Shown piece by piece: positions 62,098-64,000 of a stretch of 64,000 nucleotides of DNA (the stretch's first letter is position 1; the number at the start of each line of letters is the position of its first letter). Below the pieces are notes generated by a model. That model was not told where the DNA came from. It ran no database searches and saw only the letters and a list, made by a program, of their open reading frames with translations. This DNA is from Pseudomonas zanjanensis (GTDB lineage Bacteria > Pseudomonadota > Gammaproteobacteria > Pseudomonadales > Pseudomonadaceae). The DNA lies in the NCBI RefSeq assembly GCF_014268745.2, contig NZ_JABWRB020000001.1:3410001-3474000 (forward strand). Reading direction: 5' to 3'. The position numbers and the translations under genes are program-made.

Positions 62098-63102
62098 TCA
62101 GTTCCACAGGCCGATCTTTTCCAGCTCCTGCTTGAAGTTCTCCCGGGTGATCAGCGTCACCTCGTCCATGGCGGTGTACTTCGGCGGTTCCTTGCCGGTG
62201 GTGATCCACTCGTACATCATTTCGGCGGTCTTGTAGCCTTCGATGTGCGGGCTTGGCAGCATCGAACCGAAGAAGCCGCTGTCAGGCTTTTTCAGCTCAC
62301 CGATGGCGTCGGTACCGTTGATGCCGACGCCGATCACGTTGGCTGCCTTGAACCCGGCCGCTTCAGTGGCGCGCACGCCGCCCAGCACGGTGTTGTCGTT
62401 CATGCCGCCGATGATCAGGTTTTTCGCGGCGCTAGGCAGCTTCACCAGCGCCGAGTTGGTGGAGTCCATGCTGCCGGGTACGTCGAGGGTCTTGAGCGCC
62501 GTAAACAGGATATGGTCTTCCGGCATCCCGGCCTTCTTCAGGGCATCGACCGAACCGTCGGTGCGCTTCTTGCCGGTGTCCAGCTCGTTGAAGGTGTTGA
62601 TCACCGCGTAGGTATCTTTCCACTCCCAATTACGCTTCTTCGCTTCAGCGGCCATGGCGGCGCCCTGCTTCTGGCCCACCTCGAACGCGGCCATGCCCAG
62701 GTACGGCACGTCTTCCATGAACTTGCCGTTGGCGTCGACGAAACGGTCGTCCACGGCAATGACCTTGAGATCGTTGAGCTTGGCCTTGGCCATGATGGCT
62801 GGGCCGAGGGACACGTCCGGCGGGCAGATCACGAAGCCCTTGGCGCCGTTGGCGGCCAGGCTGTCGATGGCCGAGAGGGTTTTCTCGCCGTCAGGCACGG
62901 CGATCTTGATCAGTTGGAAGCCTTTATCCTTGGCCGCCTTCTCGGCAAACGCCCACTCGGTCTGGAACCAAGGCTCCTCGGCCTGCTTGACCAGGAAACC
63001 AATTTTTACCGCATCGGCCGCCAGCAAGTGGCTGCTGAGGCTGAACGCGGTAACCGCCAGGGCGGCGCGACACAGGGAACGGATCCCACGACGATGTTTC
63101 AT
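62098..63102 (-). CDS. araF: L-arabinose-type periplasmic binding protein
   Basis: The start at 63102 (MKHRRGIRSLCRAALAVTAF) opens a signal peptide ending HLLAAD. The 334-residue type 1 sugar-binding protein has KIGFLVKQAEEPWFQTEWAFAEKAAK, ICPPDVSLGPAI, NTFNELDTGKKRTDG and IGVGINGTDAI, close to AraF. It delivers the sugar to AraGH. L-arabinose and D-galactose bind AraF-type proteins alike, so either could be the substrate. Confidence 0.93.
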   Translation of the reverse strand: MKHRRGIRSLCRAALAVTAFSLSSHLLAADAVKIGFLVKQAEEPWFQTEWAFAEKAAKDKGFQLIKIAVPDGEKTLSAIDSLAANGAKGFVICPPDVSLGPAIMAKAKLNDLKVIAVDDRFVDANGKFMEDVPYLGMAAFEVGQKQGAAMAAEAKKRNWEWKDTYAVINTFNELDTGKKRTDGSVDALKKAGMPEDHILFTALKTLDVPGSMDSTNSALVKLPSAAKNLIIGGMNDNTVLGGVRATEAAGFKAANVIGVGINGTDAIGELKKPDSGFFGSMLPSPHIEGYKTAEMMYEWITTGKEPPKYTAMDEVTLITRENFKQELEKIGLWN

Positions 63103-63219
63103 AGTTGACTCCTTGTTTTTTTTATTGAAAGCCAAACGTCCAGGGTCTGCTCCACCGTCGGTGGAAATACGCAGGCTGGGCGGTTACATCAAGTTGCTAC
63201 ACAGCATAGGCCTAAATAG

Positions 63220-63232
63220 TCATATCGTATGA
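63220..63232. promoter_or_regulatory. Candidate operator upstream of araF
   Basis: TCATA-TCG-TATGA is a perfect palindrome with a three-base centre, 118 bases upstream of araF in the 174-base gap between the SDR and araF. Its form fits the FadR/GntR-type operators found before sugar-catabolic genes. The regulator is not in the window. Confidence 0.5.
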
Positions 63233-63276
63233 TGATTGGATTACAGGCGAAGTTTCCCACTGCAATCCAAGAATAT

Positions 63277-64000
63277 TCAGTCGTGGTACATGACTGAACG
63301 TCCTCCATCGATGGTGATGCATGAGGCATTGATGAAGGGTGCTTCGTCACTGGCCAGGAACACGGCCGTCATCGCCACTTCGATCGGTTGTCCGACGCGC
63401 CGTGGCGGGTGCATATCCAGCGCACGTTGGCGTTCGGCGTGGGGATCGGCAAAGCCGTTCCAGTAGTCGACGTTCAGCTGGGTCTCGATGTAACCCGGAG
63501 CGATGGCATTGACGCGTACCCCTTTGGGCGCGTATTCGATGCCCAGGGCGCGAGTCAGGCCGAGCAGGCCGTGCTTGGCAACCGGGTAAGGGAAACAGCC
63601 GGGAATGATGTGGGACGAATGGACGGAGGCAATGTTGATGATGCTGCCCACGCCCTGCTCGATCATCTGTGGCAGCACCGCCTTGCAGCCGTACCAGGCG
63701 CCATCCAGGTCGATGGCGAAGCAGCGGCGCCAGTCCTCTTCGGTCATTTCCAGCGGGTCGCGGAAGACGTTGACGCCGGCGCAGTTGACCAGCACATCGA
63801 TGCGACCGTGCAGCTCGACGGCGCGACGGGCCATGGCCTGCAAGTCTTGTTGCTTCGACACATCGGCCTGCAACGCTTGCACATCGGCCCCACGCTCACG
63901 CCAGTGGGCGGCCACCGCCTCGACTTTCTGCGCCTGGATGTCACTGATCACCAGTCGGGCCTGTTGCGAGGCGAACGCCGCGACGATGGCTTCGCCAATG
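63277..64000 (-). CDS. SDR-family oxidoreductase (partial, N-terminus off window)
   Basis: At least 241 residues are visible; the start lies beyond the right edge and the frame is open through IGEAIVAAFASQQARLVISD. Key elements are NCAGVNVF (the NAG motif), the catalytic Ser in NIASVHSS, YPVAKHG (Tyr/Lys), and VNAIAPGYIET. The C-terminus ends GRSVMYHD. As the gene immediately upstream of araFGH on the same strand, it is probably an L-arabinose/D-galactose 1-dehydrogenase or a related sugar dehydrogenase. Confidence 0.85.
   Translation of the reverse strand, partial: IGEAIVAAFASQQARLVISDIQAQKVEAVAAHWRERGADVQALQADVSKQQDLQAMARRAVELHGRIDVLVNCAGVNVFRDPLEMTEEDWRRCFAIDLDGAWYGCKAVLPQMIEQGVGSIINIASVHSSHIIPGCFPYPVAKHGLLGLTRALGIEYAPKGVRVNAIAPGYIETQLNVDYWNGFADPHAERQRALDMHPPRRVGQPIEVAMTAVFLASDEAPFINASCITIDGGRSVMYHD

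Overview
The window reads as a chromosomal segment of a Pseudomonas of the fluorescens group. The evidence is high G+C, many two-armed REP palindromes of two sequence families, and near-textbook Pseudomonas versions of EtfABD, AraFGH, DgoKADT, PlsC and the ATP-grasp/alpha-E/transglutaminase operon. These calls come from reading the sequence; no database was searched.

Left third (1-26 kb) is accessory-like and made of small transcription units: a hybrid histidine kinase, a structured RNA leader before a small protein, a histidine-attenuator leader in front of a frameshifted HisRS-like gene, a dioxygenase, a secreted hydrolase, a divergent Lrp regulator/lactate-permease pair, and several GNATs. 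It also holds lone SMI1 and SUFU domain proteins, an IS110-family element sitting in a REP sequence with a readable candidate bridge RNA, a DapF paralogue with an altered active site, a divergent pair of PDZ lipoproteins, a HigBA toxin-antitoxin pair, and an EamA transporter remnant.

Middle (26-49.4 kb) is core metabolism: tRNA-Ser(GGA), a crotonase, PlsC, CorA, a class I glutamine amidotransferase, a thiolase/multifunctional beta-oxidation operon, a cytochrome c, the ATP-grasp/alpha-E/transglutaminase operon, an RraB homologue, a MocR regulator, an OmpA/DUF4398/periplasmic-binding-protein operon, and etfBA facing etfD. The beta-oxidation and Etf genes fit together: acyl-CoA oxidation delivers electrons to EtfAB and then through EtfD to ubiquinone. 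A perfect PsrA-type operator at the etfD promoter supports fatty-acid control.

Right end (49.4-64 kb) is sugar-acid and pentose catabolism: an AraC regulator and zinc alcohol dehydrogenase, then a same-strand D-galactonate cluster (dgoK-dgoA-dgoD, MFS transporter, IclR regulator), a GST, and an araFGH-type ABC transporter with an upstream SDR cut by the window edge. The set suggests oxidative sugar catabolism: uptake, oxidation at C1 by the SDR, and for galactose the De Ley-Doudoroff route through galactonate.

The two strongest unexpected signals are (i) a ribosome-binding-site-equipped leader peptide with four consecutive His codons followed by a terminator, directly before a HisRS-like gene, and (ii) the IS110 left-end RNA, whose four guide segments match both flanks and both ends of the element.
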